DNA of 64,000 nucleotides from Phoronis australis (Eukaryota; Phoronida; Phoronidae): the NCBI GenBank assembly GCA_002633005.1, contig NMRA01000119.1, positions 381,636-445,635 of the forward strand, given 5' to 3'. Positions 31,138 to 46,100 of the stretch are shown one piece after another. How positions within the stretch are numbered: the stretch's first letter is position 1; each line of letters starts with the position of its first letter. The position numbers and the translations under genes are program-made. The notes under the pieces are model-generated. The model worked only from the letters and a program-made list of their open reading frames with translations, had not been told where the DNA came from and did no database searches.

Positions 31138-34100
31138 ATGGAGGGTTTCTTTGTGGCGTCGCTCTTTACGTTGCTTTTCACTATCGTATGTGGACAATCT
31201 TTTTATCAGCCTGAACAAGTTCACATCGCTTATGGAGGTAAGATGTACATACACAAAGTGTGTCACGAACTTCTTCGAAAGTTTTTGCGCATCACCCATG
31301 CCAAGAATTGTACACGACACTTGGCTTACCTCAAAATCCAACGGCACTGCCACTAGTGACTAGTCGGATATTATGGACCGTGATTTAGAGAACTTGGCAA
31401 TCACGTTATTTTGTGGATGAAACTGGTTCTTTAATGTAGGACAAATTGACTAATGTATGGCTGATATGCTAGCGAAAACACTGACATTTTAAACGGACAA
31501 ATGAGCTGTCCGCGCAGGGATCATTTTTTCCGGCAATTGACCTATCGCCAGGATTTTGAGTGATGGTTTAAGTGACCAGTCAGAACCCAGTATTCTTGAC
31601 ACACCTTTGTTTCCAAGCCGCTGTTTTACCCGACAAACAACACGTTGCCAGGTAAAACTTATTGTTTGCTGGTCGACATTATGCAAGGGGGCGGATCTTG
31701 CGATAGGTCAATTAATTTTTTGTTTCATCACAACTTGAATCGCTTTTTAAGTTTATGAAGTACTCAGAAAAAAGTTTAGATTTGGCTAAGTTCGGAGCAT
31801 CGCAATTACGTAGAAATGGTGGACTGGACTTGTATTTAAAACTTTCGGATGCTCTGCTTCATGAAGTTAATACACCAGTCTCCAAAACGCTATTGGAAAT
31901 TGATTTTCAAATGTTCTACTTTTGCATAAGGGTTATCCAAAATAGGAAAAAAAATTTAAAAATGCTTATACGAAAACAAAATGTTAATTCAGAAAATTGT
32001 AGCAGAATTTTTGAGATATTTTTTTATCATTTTGATCATTTATAGCTGCCGTTGTTTTTCAGGCACCTTTTATTTTCGCTTAATTTTACTGTAACACATG
32101 GTCATATTACCCATTTAATGAGGGATAGGTATCAAGTTAAAATTCAAATTCCACACTACTATCTTTGAAAAAATCATACTTTTACTGAGTTAAGAATCTG
32201 TAGTTTTTGTTGATATTTGACTAAATACACACAGTCGGTTCTGTCAAAACATGTTCACTCTCTCTCATTTGTTTATCAGACTTTATCTCTTCTGCTATAC
32301 AGCATTACTATATCAAGCTGATAGGGGGGCTTGACCATCGTAATGTGCTAAGCAGGATAAACATTTACGATAGCAGCTGCAGATCCATGATTTTGTCCAT
32401 GGGTTTAGACAAAAGACAAAGACAGGGGACGCCATTACAGCAATGTAAAAGTGGCCAAAAGGGGCAGGGGGTCCGCATCCCATGGATCTCCACTAGGTCT
32501 GTGTCTTGATAGCCTTAAAACAGTTTTTGGTACAAGCCCTTTTTGGTCACTTACGGAGAGGGGCTCGGACCTCGTGGTCCAACCCTAATTCCACCTAAAC
32601 CAAGATATATACCAACCCATTTTTGTCTTTTTTGGATGAGTGACTAGTCCCATAGGGCCGTCCTAAATTCACCGTGAATAATGATAACGGAGTGATAGTT
32701 AATAACTTGGCTGTGCCAAGTTTGAAGCTAGCTTATCAAATTCCCAGACCTTGGAAGTCAGGATCCAAATTGATCCGACGACCTAGTCACAAATTGTGTC
32801 TAAGTGAAACATTCATGAAGATAATCCAATGGATTTTGATATTTTAAGTTTGTGGATCTTTCTTTTCTAAGTGATACGGCTCTATTTTTGCTATTCATTT
32901 GTGATTATGCAAATCGTATCTAAATTAAAGTCCCGTAGTCAAACCACATTGCAACAAACCTTCTCGAGACCTTTCTATAAGGTAGATAGTTAAGCTTGGG
33001 ACTGCTGAAATGGAATGTTATCAGAGCTCTAGAGAAATTGGTTATAAACACGGGTTCAGTTTAATATGAATTGGCTACATTACTTAGAACATGCAAAATT
33101 TTTGAAGGAAAATTTATCCACAATTGCAATTAAAAAAAAAATTGGGAAAGCTAATTCCTGGCATTAAGCTCTCTCTCTCTCTTACCAAGCAAAACGAACT
33201 TACATTTTCAAAGATGCATGGATTTGGAAAGGGGAGTGATTGTGTTCATTCGTTCCTGCAAGTGCATGCCTTCATCATTTATTGAATATTGCTCACAGAT
33301 GTAAATAACTGGCTATAAAGGCAACTTTCTAAATCAAGAAAAGGGGTCATGCATGGACCATTTCATTTGCACTACTCCAAAGAAGAAGAAGTTCATTTTC
33401 ATTTGTCCTTAGGAGTACTGCATATCTTCGTTTAATACCATATTCGCCGTAATAACCGCCCAGGGCGCTTAGAAAAGTTCAGTTCCGGGGGNCGCTCTGT
33501 GACGTATATGTAATCTATGAAAGACTTTCAACAAAACTGTGGTGCATTGCTATCAAACTTTGCTGCTAAATTACGATCATTTTACAGAAAATTGTGCTGA
33601 AATCCCAGGGCGAAAACTCGCCGACTGACTGCCTCGAAATCGCCGTCTTCGATATGGCGACTTCAATTCTTAAACAAAAATGGTTTCGACTCAAGCAAAT
33701 TACCTGAAATCCTCATTAAGTATTATAAGTAGCGTCTCTAAGATTTTGTTAGTTCCCGTGGAGTCTGGATTAACGCCAGGTTTAAGTGCAAATCTGTGCA
33801 AAATCGTGGACTAGGCGCTTATTTCAGCAAAGTCTGAAAATGCGTGGGGGGGCGCTTATAGGGGCATGGGCGGTTATTGTGGCAAATACGGTATGTGTGT
33901 TGGTGAGGCTTTAGATTTTCGTCTTCATTTAGGCCGGTCACTTTCACCTGGAATTGGGGTTATCCTCTTGGAAAACAAATTAAATCCTTCTTGACAGTGT
34001 CTGAGTTGCCTCAAACAAATGTCTGAGTTGTCTCAAACAAACTTCTTTGATCATGACCTGGAACCCAACCTTTGAGACTACTGTTTATAGAAGGTTGTAC

Positions 34101-37100
34101 TTTGATCACAAGTTGACCATTCATACAGTCATGGGGTTTTGTCCACAAACCAAAAGTACTTTTACCCTCTCCTGACCTCTTCATGACTAGTGGTTCATCA
34201 TTTTTGGCAGGGATGATTTTGGAGCCTGCCGCTTGTCATTAGTTTTTTGTTAGTGCACTAGCATTGCTTTGCACTGTGACTGCTTTGGTGGGGCCTGCGG
34301 GCTCATTTAAATTGTGTCATAGTCACGCCTTATCTTAGTATCTTAGCTTTTGCATTCAGGTTCTAACACATACTGAAAAGCAGCTGAATATATCTCCTAA
34401 ACCTCTTGCAGAATCTTTGTTAAATTTTAGTGTTTTTCTAGGAATGTGACATTAGGAATGAAGATCAACTGAAGACGAATGCGTTAACCATTGTGCCCCC
34501 TTGTGGCAATTTTAGGTTTTACGTTTTCCTATGCATCTTCTTGTTAAATTTTCATAAAGCTTGGTCAATTGTAAATTTCTAATTAAGAAACATTAACGCC
34601 TTCCCATTTTCAGCCATTTTTTATTGTTTTTGAGTCTGGTTTTTGGCATTTGCCTGTCTATCGACAAAATCATTCTAGGGATCATCATGAAAGTTGCTGT
34701 GAGTACTTACTGGAAGTACATGGCTGTTGTGGTGCCCTTTTGTGGCATTTTTTGCCTGTAGGTTGTTTGATTCAAGTTCGTTATTGGATCTTCATGAATC
34801 TTGGCAAGTGTTCTTATTGAGTGGTGTACAACTGACGTGGATTTGGGGACAGATATAGTTATTTTGTTTTTCCTTGCATTTAACATGATATCTGCAAATT
34901 TCCTGAGTGGCTTTTCATGAAAGTTTAGAAATAAGTTATCATTCCTCATTTCCAGATGAATTTGACTTGTGTTGTGCCATCCTCTTTGCCTTTCTGTTAT
35001 TTTTGTGTCCTTTGTCGTCTGCCTCCCTATCCTCCAAACGTCTAAAAGGTGAGCATGTCTGACTTGCTTTGCACCCTGCAGAAGCTTATTGCATCATGGC
35101 ATTGCTCCGTTTTGTAGGAATGTTTAAGATAACGATCATCTCTTGTCTGCGCTGTATGTGATGCACGTGATGGGTGCACGTCAACACTACGCATTGCTAC
35201 TGTTCTAGAATTTTCCCTGCGCGGTTGTATGAAACAGAGATGAGTGAGAAGGAACTAGTTGCAGTGAGGACTTTTGTCCACTTCCCATTCATTTTTTATT
35301 CATATTTTATTATGGATTTGAAGTTTCTACTAATGGTTCTGACCCAGTCAGATCCTGTGTACCTCAGTAATGTTTACCTTCTCGTAAACAGGTGAATACT
35401 TTTCCTAGACGTCATTTTACATTTGGAGTTTCGGTTTTCCTTATTTTGCTTATGTCATTCCAGGAAGTCCAACAGAGATGGTGATCTCATGGGTCACTTT
35501 GTCCAACACCTCAGACTCCATTGTTGAGTACGGGCCAACAGAGGACAATTTCCGTGAATTTTCCGTCAAGGGCAGTATGTACGTGTTTGCTGATGGGGGA
35601 TCGGCGAAGCGCAAACTGTTCATGCACACTGCAACTCTGGTCGATCTTTATCCTGGATCAAAGTACTGTAAGTTGGTCATTTTGTCATTTTCACTATGTA
35701 ACTATATTTTTAGTTGTCTTGAAATGCTTTAACTAACCCTCATTCTCATCTTGAGTTTCGACTGTTGTCTCATGAAGATCCTAGACAATGATACTTGGAA
35801 TGCAGATTGCTGTGTTCTCCCTATGGGAGGTCATTGAACTGATTATGTATAGGATTTTGCTTTGTGAACAGAAACTAACTCTTGAAGATATAACTTTTTT
35901 TCCAAATGGTATGAATTTTGAACATGAAATTTTTGAGGTACTTGGCCCAGTACCGTTTGTCTGGCCCAAGCTTTTTTGCTTGTCACTCCTGGAAATTAGC
36001 ACCCAATACTATAGAGCATAGCTGTGGCAAACTGTATTACTACTCTTCCAGCTATCTTCATTGTGTTATTTGTGCTCTGTGTCTGGTAGGTGAATAGTTT
36101 ATGTAAGTTCCACCTTTCGTAGATCAATAACATTGTACAACCTGCTAGGTGTAGCCTGTTTACTTCTAGTCATGTGATGGATCAATTCATTTTGCTCTTA
36201 TAGCATGCTTGACAGGTCATGTGTTATTGGACAGCTAACCATGCCCTCTGTCATGTATTTTGCTATACCCTGTTGGGTGAGAAGCACATGACTTGTTTAT
36301 TAGTCACTCAAATTCTCATCAAATCTGTACTCCTTAAGTTTGAAAATTATGATGCCTTTTATAGAAAATTTCACCAGGTGTGTTTTTCAATTAATCATGA
36401 AGTGGCAATTGTGTCTTGTTTAATTTTCATTTCAGCCTAATAGCTACTAAATTTTTAAATGTCTTGAAAATATTACTTAGATTTGATGATTGAGATTATT
36501 TCTTTCTGATACTGTGCCACTGAAGTCATTTTGTTGGTTACCGTACCGTACTGTCAGAATTTGATAGAATACGATGTCTCTAGTTACTTTCTGTCGCTAC
36601 TCCAGTAGGCAGTGTTTTGAGAAATTTTGCTGCATTTAGTTTTATTGTCTGAAAATTTTCTAGGTTTTTCTGTGGTGTTTAACTTTACATTGATGCAACA
36701 CAAGTACATTCCCAGCTTCACCAATTTCATTAAGACTGCATTGATGACTGTATCCATCTGGGTTCTAACCCAACATTGCCTTTGAATTACCACAAAAACT
36801 AAATCTCTGTTTGTGGAGATAGAAAATGCAAAGAATGTTACACATTCCTTCACTTCATCAGTACATCTTACTTTTAAAGAAAAGTGTGTCATTCATTTGT
36901 GATTTCTAAGCCAATCCCTAAGAAGCTCCTTGCAGACCGAGGAATGCGCAGCCTCATTCGCGTAGCCCACATCACAATAGTTTCACAACGTCACAAAAAG
37001 ACGGCAATAATGCAATACAGCAGGCAATAGCAGTATGTTCTAGCACACACTCATCTCTGAGCAAGAAATGTCATCCCAACATGAACAACATGTACAAGAA

Positions 37101-40100
37101 CGTCATACAACTCAGAAAACACAAAAAGACCAGAATCATACATTCATGGACAAAGACATTGTAGCCTACAATAGCCAAGCAATACTTGGATGGGTGAAAC
37201 AAGTAATTAGTTGAGTAGATATTTAGGTAAATGCAAAGTCATGTCAATTAGATCCTGAACCTGTACTATAATGGGAACGCAAGTATTCTTGATTTGGCGT
37301 TTGAGTAAAAATACAGATCTTTAGTTACCTTGGTTATCTTTTCCGTGTTAATTACAATTCCCATGGCATGCATTTACTGAACTATGTACATCAAAATGTG
37401 ACGCTTAGGACCCAGTCAAAGGCACATGTCTTTGCTCTCCATTCACTTCTACAGAGCAAACAATATGTTCTTATATTGAACACAGTTTGTGTCAGTCATC
37501 GTGTTTGTTCAATAAAAGTGAATGTAGAACCAGGATGTGTCCCTTGGATTGTAAATACACACCGTGGAAACAGTAACTGACACCGAATAACATCTCTGCA
37601 AGATAAATCAGGATATGTACTTTTACAAGACGTAACATCAAAAGCTATTGCTTTCCCTTTTAAAGTATTATATTAAAAAAAAACAATCATTACGTTTTTA
37701 ATTGAATTCTAATCTGTTTGAAACTGTTCTCTGCTGTGAATGTTTCTGGTTACTAGTTCTTACATTCAGCCATGTTTGATTTTCTTAGACTACCATTGCG
37801 GTGGCCCACTGGGTTGGAGCAGTGTGTTTCACTTTAACGCCATGAAGGATGGTACTAACTGGAGTCCGAGCTTGGCTATCTATGGTGACCTTGGCAACGC
37901 CAATGCTCAGTCTCTTGGTCGTCTGCAACAAGAGATTCAGAGCAATATGTACGATGCCATCCTCCATGTTGGTACGTTGCTTTCCTTTTTCTGTACCAAA
38001 TCTTTGTGTTTCATGCATCGGAAAATGGAAATCCCTTGCGTACATGTTAAATATAGCGGTTGTTTATTATTTGTTTAATGCTTGTTTATGATGTACTTTT
38101 ACGTCTCTCTCTTAAAGCTCCATTTTGCCACTGTTAAGCTGTCAACGTTAATTTCCTATTGTAAGTGTTTTGGTGTTGAGGAACATCCCCATGCTCATCA
38201 TATCTTGAATTGTTGCTGAATTATTGGACTACTCTCACACAAGGTGTTTGTTTGTGCACCATTTTCGAAACAACAGTTATAGGTTTGGTCAACTGCAGTA
38301 AACTGTTATGGTTTTCTTGAGTCACTGATGATCACGATGGTCTTGTTAGTAACGGAACTAGAATCCTATCATGGTAAGGATTATTATGAGACCGATTTTA
38401 CGACAGTAAAAGACCAAATTTTCATTTCTTAAGCAGCTTAAGAGGGCGAAATTCAGCTATGAGTGTGCTTGAAGCTGGAAATTGGGATTTCTAACTGTTT
38501 GAATAATATGTTTTGAAATTTATCCAAGATAGAACCACATTTTTTAGTAAAAGTGATTTCTAATGTGACAAATTAGCTTTTGCTCAAGGTTTATGTGTAT
38601 TGACTCAGCTACAAATAGCAATTATCATCCAAAAACACAGTTAAAATCAAGACAATTTACACGATTTACATTTTGCCTTATCCATAATAGAAGTGCAGAT
38701 TTCTTATATCTAGAGATAAGATTGTGATTAGGTAAAAAGTAATAGATGCTACAGTGTTGTATTTATTTGCATAGATGGCATTATTCCTTGGTGGTATTTT
38801 GAAATGAATTTTGTTATTATATTTCAGGTGACTTTGCATACAATATGGATACCGTGAGTTGAAAATCGTTTTTTGTTGATTATTTCCGATTTCATATTTT
38901 TGGAATCGTACATTTTCCTGTTGATGAGAGTTCAATCATTCGCAAGTGGTGTAGTTGTCAAGTTTTTTAAATTAATTGAAGTTAAACCCGAGACGAAAAC
39001 GTCCACAAAGTTAACAAGAAGTATGACATGTTCACAAGATGATGTATGGCCTAAATAGCCAATTGTATGTTTTGTTTTATTTTGCAGAGCAATGCGTTGG
39101 TAGGAGATGAATTCATGAGACAGATTGAAACTGTTGCTGCATATGTCCCGTACATGACCTGCGTTGGCAACCATGAAAATGCCTAGTAAGGATCACTTCT
39201 TCTGTTCTGTTTGTTACAGCTTACACTGATGCCCTCTATCGGCGCTTTCTAGTATTTGTATTGCACTGGCAACATTTGACTGGGACTGAATGAACACAAC
39301 CATAACTTACTAATAGACTAAAAGTTATGATGTACCTTGAAAAATGTTCAGACTTGGCTAACTTCGGAACATCATATCTCAGAAATGGACTCTTAAGTAA
39401 CTTTCATGTACATATGCATTATGCACTGTGTTCCAAAATGAGGTCAGGAATTGATTTAAAATGTTCCATTTTTGTATGAGGAGCTTTTAAAAATAGGAGT
39501 CTAATAATTTTTATGAAACATAAGACAAAAGCGAAAAGATTGAGAAAATTGTAGCAGGATTTTTGAGATTTCACTATTAATATTTAAATCCAATGAAATT
39601 TAGTCGTGTTAATACCCTCATTTTGCTACAAATGTACGTTCTTTTTTGCTTAATTTCACTAAGAAGACATGGTCATGTGGCCCAATTAAGGCAGATTGGC
39701 ATAAAGTTAAAAATCGAGTTCTATAGGCTCTCTATCACAAAAAATATGCTTTTACAGATTGAATTAAAATCTACACTTGTGTAAATATGAGGTTGAATGT
39801 ACAAACTTGTCTTATAAGATCATGCACAACCAATGCTGAATTAAGACTATTTTGCCAGACATAAAAGACTTCAGTTGTTGTTGGTCATTGACCTGGACAA
39901 CTGAATGCTTTATTCAATACCTGTTGTTACATAAGATACTTGAATGCCATGTGAGATAACTGGCTTGAAAATTGACCTTGTATGGTTTGCTGTTGAGAAT
40001 ATTTAGTGTGTAAAACATTTGAGCAGGATTCGATGGTGAAAGGTTTCTTATAAATTTGTGACCAGTTTTATTGTGGAGATGCTTTAGCTTAGTTTTCTCT

Positions 40101-43100
40101 TTTTTTCTGTCATCTATAAATTTGAGTTTGATAGTTCTGAGCTCACCTGAGAGTGTGCTCCCTACATAAAAATTGCTTAGTGAAAAACGTGGTAGCTCTG
40201 AGCCTTGCTTAAAATCCCGAGCCGTGTTTTAAAAATCCTGATTTGTGACTGCTTTCGATTTAAGTTAAATGATTAAAATAGTGTTGCACAGTGGTAATAT
40301 GTTTTATTGTTTTGCTTCAAAAATATTTGTGACATGCTCAGTGTGTGCAAAGATGATGCACCTGTAGTCATTTATGAGAGTCAACAGGAAGGAAGATTAG
40401 GACGTGAAGATTTTTTTGTCTACAGAGAATCCTGGGTGAAAAACTTTGCATTGGTGATGTTTAAACTGGTGTCATTACACTGATAATTATTTCCTAGAAC
40501 TAAAATGCTCTGTCTAGCCAGTCATATACAGTATAGTATTCACTTGGGCTACTGTATACGATATTTGTATTAGTACAAATGTAGTATACGACAAGTAGCA
40601 TACGTTTATTTAGGCGAGTGTCACGAATGAATGATTTGAGTGACAGTGTAGTTCTTTGCTCTGACTTGATTCTTTGAGATCGAATGTCTTTTGCAACGTG
40701 TCATTGGAAAGAGCTTTGAAAAATGCTAGTGGGCTGTTAGTAAGTAATGATGCAATCAACTCCTGGAAATCCGAAATTCTAAACTGACCAGAGTTTAAAA
40801 AATGTTTACTGTCACATATCAACCACATGCTTCAACACGTTAAAGTTCTGAAAGCACAATATGATTAAAAAGTGTTTGTCAGACATTCAGAATATCCTTT
40901 GGAATTGCTCTGAACAGTATCAATTGTATACGAGTGGTTTACTCAGAACTTGTTGACCACAGTTATGTGTTCTAAAACTGGTTAGGCGGAGTTTTCTGAT
41001 TGCCAGCAACAAATCCAATTTTTTATCAAATCAGTTTTTAACAGAACTTTTTTAACCCATAATTCTGTTTTCAACCTTCACAGCTAGTATAGAATAGTAG
41101 TACACCACACTGGAGATGGTGATAAGTATATGTGCCACTTCTAATTTTATGTTACTTTTTTCAGCAACTTCTCCAACTATGTAAACCGCTTCAACATGCC
41201 AGGAGGGGATGGTCACAGTCTCTTCTACAGGTTTGGAAAAGTTATCATTATGAAATTGTTTCCTGTAGTTTTTTGCTATGTGCATGTACTATCAATGATG
41301 ATTTAGATGGCAAGAGTTCAATGTTGGTGCATTGAAATTCTTTGTGACGCGTTGAGGTGACTGTGGATTAGGTACGCACGTATTAACTGACTCACATCTC
41401 AGGGTCTTACTGTGGACAAACTGACCAGTTGCAGTACATATATTTTTATGAAAAAATTGTGAGTAGAATGAGAATAAGTTTACGTCACCATAGCAACGCA
41501 TATTTTACCAACATCCTCATTTAGTGTGCTCATCAACAATTTTCATTTGCCAATCATTATCAATTGAAATCTGCTACTTGGATTTTTGAGCAAACAGGCC
41601 CCAAAATAAGTTTTAACAGTCTATCGGCTGCCATGGGAAACATCGCAGTGTCTTTTAAAATTAAAACCATTGCGTTATCTTTATAATTATTATTCTGTCA
41701 ACAGCTTCAACATGGGCCCCGCTCACATTATTGGTTTCTCCACTGAAGTGTATTATTACATCAATTATGGACTGGACCAAATCTTGCACCAATTCAAATG
41801 GCTGGAGAAAGATCTCAAGGTAAGTTGGTCATCAAGGTTACTAGGTTCATTGTTGGTCATGGACCACCATGTTTTATTTGTAGTTCTTGGTTGTGGGGGA
41901 TTTTGAGGTAAATTATCATGTGAACAATGTCCAGTGAAAACTGTTCACACCTTAATTTAAGCTGGTGTTTCATGAAAATGTCTTAAAACTTTAGACAGAA
42001 ATGTGATCTGAATATAACTAGTGATGGAAAATAATTATAACTCCCTTAAGAATAAAGTATCTGACAATATACTCATAACTGTTACTTACTGACAAAATTT
42101 GTACAGGCAGTGATGTGATAATCATTGTAGTAATTGCATGATTAAACTTTTTATTTGACAATTGTGAATTGTTTGACCAAAGTTCTGTTTTGAGTCGCAA
42201 GTCTTTTTTCAGACCCCACATGTTTAATGCTTAATGGCTCATTGTTTCTCACAGAAACTGAGATTTTGTATAGACAAATGCTGTATTGGTTTAATAGATT
42301 TTAGCTTGTGTATTACATTCAAATGATAAGAATGAAAAACAATAGCAATACAAAAAGTATATTTGTTTTATGGTTCACATGCACATTTAAACTTGTCAGA
42401 AGCAGTGACTGATCTAGCAAACCCAATTGTTTTAGCATTTGTATTGTCTGTTTCCTTGTAGGAGGCTAACAAGCCGGAGAACCGAGCCAAGCGTCCATGG
42501 ATCATCACCATGGGTCACCGACCCATGTATTGCAGTAATAAAGATGGTGACGACTGCACTAAGGATGAGAGCAGGGTAAGAACCTTAACAAGTTAACCTG
42601 TTGGTGAAAATCATAACTAACATGAAAAGCCTTGTGCCCTGTTTTGCTTCGACTTAAAGACGTTCCCACTAAAGTCTTTTGAATGGTCAATTGTGAGTTA
42701 CTACTCTCAACCAGTAACTTCCTATTTTGATATTAATTCTGAGCGCTTGTCCATGCTTGGAGAACAGTGCTTGTGAAACCAAAATGTTTACATGACCGAC
42801 TATATTTGACTCTACAGTTTACAAAAACTAAACCTGCTATTTAAAAGTGAAACTTTTCAGTTTTTAAATAAACAAAAACTGCAACACATGAAAGTATGAC
42901 ACAAATCACAACTGATGTTCCTGTGTTGAATGATCCCAGGCTTCCTGATTCATAACTATAGGGCAACTAGGTTTGTGTACGTAACGTTTGATTTTTTTCA
43001 GATTCGCAGTGGAATTATTGAGGCGTATGGATTGGAGGACTTGTTCTACAAATANCAAGGCTGCTAGGTTCGTCGTTGGTCATGAACCACTATGTTTTAT

Positions 43101-46100
43101 TTGTAGTTCTTGGTTGTGGGGGGATTTTGAGGTAAATTATCATGTGAACAATGTCTAGTGAAAACTGTTCACACCTTAATTTAAGCTGGTGTTTCATGAA
43201 AATGTCTTAAAACTTTAGACAGAAATGTGATCTGAATATAACTAGTGATGGAAAATAATTATAACTCCCTTAAGAATAAAGTATCTGACAATATACTCAT
43301 AACTGTTGCTTACTGACAAAATTTGTACAGGCAGTGGTGTGATAATCATTGTAGTAATTGCATGATTAAACTTTTTATTTGACAATTGTGAATTGTTTGA
43401 CCAAACTTCTGTTTTGAGTTGCAAGTCTTTTTTCAGACCTCACATATTTAATGCTTAATGGCTCATTGTTTCTCACAGAAACTGAGATTTTGTATAGACA
43501 AATATTGTATTGGTTTAATAGATTTTAGGTTGTGTATTACATTCAAATGATAAGAATGAAAAACAATAGCAATACAATAAGTATATTTGTTTTATGGTTC
43601 ACATGCACATTTAAACTTGTCAGAAGCAGTGACTGATCTAGCAAACCCAATTGTTTTAGCATTTGTATTGTATTAACAGCAGTACAATACTCAGCAACGC
43701 AATACAATATAATACAATAAAATACTGTACACTAAAAACATGTCTGTTTCCTTGTAGGAGGCTAACAAGCCAGAGAACCGAGCCAAGCGTCCATGGATCA
43801 TCACCATGGGTCACCGACCCATGTATTGCAGTAATAAAGATGGTGACGACTGCACTAAGGATGAGAGCAGGGTAAGAACCTTAACAAGTTAACCTGTTGG
43901 TGAAAATCATAACTAACATGAAAAGCCTTGTGCCCTGTTTTGCTTCGACTTAAAGACGTTCCCACTAAAGTCTTTTGAATGGTCAATTGTGAGTTACTAC
44001 TCTCAACCAGTAACCTCCTACTTTGATTTTAATACTGGGCGCTTGTCCAGGCTTGGGGAACCAAAATGTTTACATGACCGACTAAGTTTGACTGTACAGT
44101 TTACAAAAACTAAACCTGCTATTTAAAAGTGAAACTTTTCAGTTTTTAAATAAACAAAAACTGTTTAACTACAACACATGAAAGTGTGACACAAATCACA
44201 ACTGACGTTTCTGTGTTGAATGATCCCAGGCTTCCTGATTCATAACTATAGGGCAACTAGGTTTGTGTATGTAACGTTTGATTTTTTTCAGATTCGCAGT
44301 GGAATTATTGAGGCGTATGGATTGGAGGACTTGTTCTACAAATATGGCGTGGATGTTGAACTGTGGGCTCACGAACATTCTTACGAGAGACTCTGGCCAG
44401 TGTATAATAGAACGGTATAGAGAATTTTAAATTGATGTGCTATTTAACCAAATGGTTAAGCCAACAGTTGCCATTTTAAAAGGTACTAATATGCTTTCGT
44501 TAATTCGCAATTTGCTGTATCGGTCAATTGAGCATTCACTTTTCTGGGAAGTACTAGTCGTTTCGAAATAAGAAGCTTGTAGGTAGATTTATGTCTGTTA
44601 CTGCCCAGCCAGAATCCACCTTAGGTGTTAAGACCTCATGCTGGTTTTCCCCCTGCAAGGCTACAGACCTTATGTGAAGTTATGAAGGAGAATAATGCCA
44701 GTCCAATGCACAGTCTTGCCAGTGTTAAGCAAGTATGCATTCAACGTCACTGATTCTAACTCTAGCAAAATAGTTGCTCTGATAGCAATTTTATGACTAC
44801 TCAGAATGTTGAGTTATTATTATTATTATTATTATTGTTATTGATGAAGTATAATACACACCCATTGCATGCTTTATTTACATTACAAACGCCATGTCAT
44901 GTCATCTCCTGTATCATTCAAGTGACTTGCATTTACGAACACGCCTCCAGCTATTGGTGTTACCGCACACTGCATAACTTGTCTATTCTTTGCTCCATTC
45001 TTTCGTTGTGACTAATCACCTGAACAATATTTTCAGGTGTGCAATGGTACCGAGGCTCCCTACACCAATCCTCCAGCTCCAGTTCACATTACAACAGGTT
45101 CTGGCGTGAGTTTCTTTCTCATCATTCTATGATCATGACAAAACCAATGCTAGTCCCCTTTGTTATGTAGTTGTGTTAAGCTCTGTGGAGTGACCCTGAA
45201 GCTATCGAACCCTAGCTGGCTATGTTGACTAATTCATTATATTAAGCTATTCATTAGAATAGACCCTACTGGGCCTGGTAATTCTGTTGCGTTAACCTAT
45301 TGTCTCAGCCCTGTTGCTGGTTAAATAGGGGTGGTGTTGTTCTGTAAGGAGTCCAAAATCATGACTATGATGATTCTTCTCCTGTTTAGCACACAATATG
45401 GCGGACTAGTGAAAGTTTATTTTGTCAAATTTCTTAATAACAAAAATAAATATGGAGAACATTTTAGTCTGTTGTTAGCTTAGTTTGTATTGTACAGGTG
45501 TCATTAAACATAAGTAGAGTTTATGTTTACATTTAAGTAATCTGCCTTTGGAAAATAGAAAAATGACAATTTTAACAATTATTTTTGTGCGAAATAGGCA
45601 AAGAAATACCGTACATTTGAACTGGTATGAACTTTCCAAACCCAACCACAACACAGTCACAAACTAAGTGCTTCCTGCCAATTGTGATCAGATAGTATCC
45701 GTAGTTCATGGTGTTAAAATGCGCCCTTTATATTCATGGGATTTGTGGTTTATTGTCGTGGACTTCGATCACTCGCTGATAGCATAAGTGGCTTGTCTAT
45801 GTATAACCAGATCACGAGAGCCTCCATAAATGGGGTTGGATATCAGCCTGAAATGCATGCTGTTAAATGTTGAGCTTTTATGTGATTGGAAATTTTTCAT
45901 CTATTGAAATGTACACGATTTAAAAATGACTTGCCAAGTTCGTCAGCAAAAATCCAAAATTGACACTCTTTAGTGAATTGCATGATCTCACGTCACCTTC
46001 GATTGTGTAAAATGAGGAACTCCAAGTTATTTTGGTGCATTGTAAATATGCATACATTCATGTTACGTGGGATCTTTGTGCTACCTGTGAGCCTATTTTC

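Larger units (their letters stand above)
31238..35463 (+). other. PAP-B intron 1
   Basis: A 4.2-kb intron with no supported exon. Contents: a hairpin element (31535-31713), a dispersed repeat shared with intron 5 (31755-32210), a TIR element (33436-33893) containing an unknown base at 33492, a CT run near 33170, and a short duplicated phrase GTCTGAGTTG(C/T)CTCAAACAAA at about 34000-34040. Confidence 0.6.
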
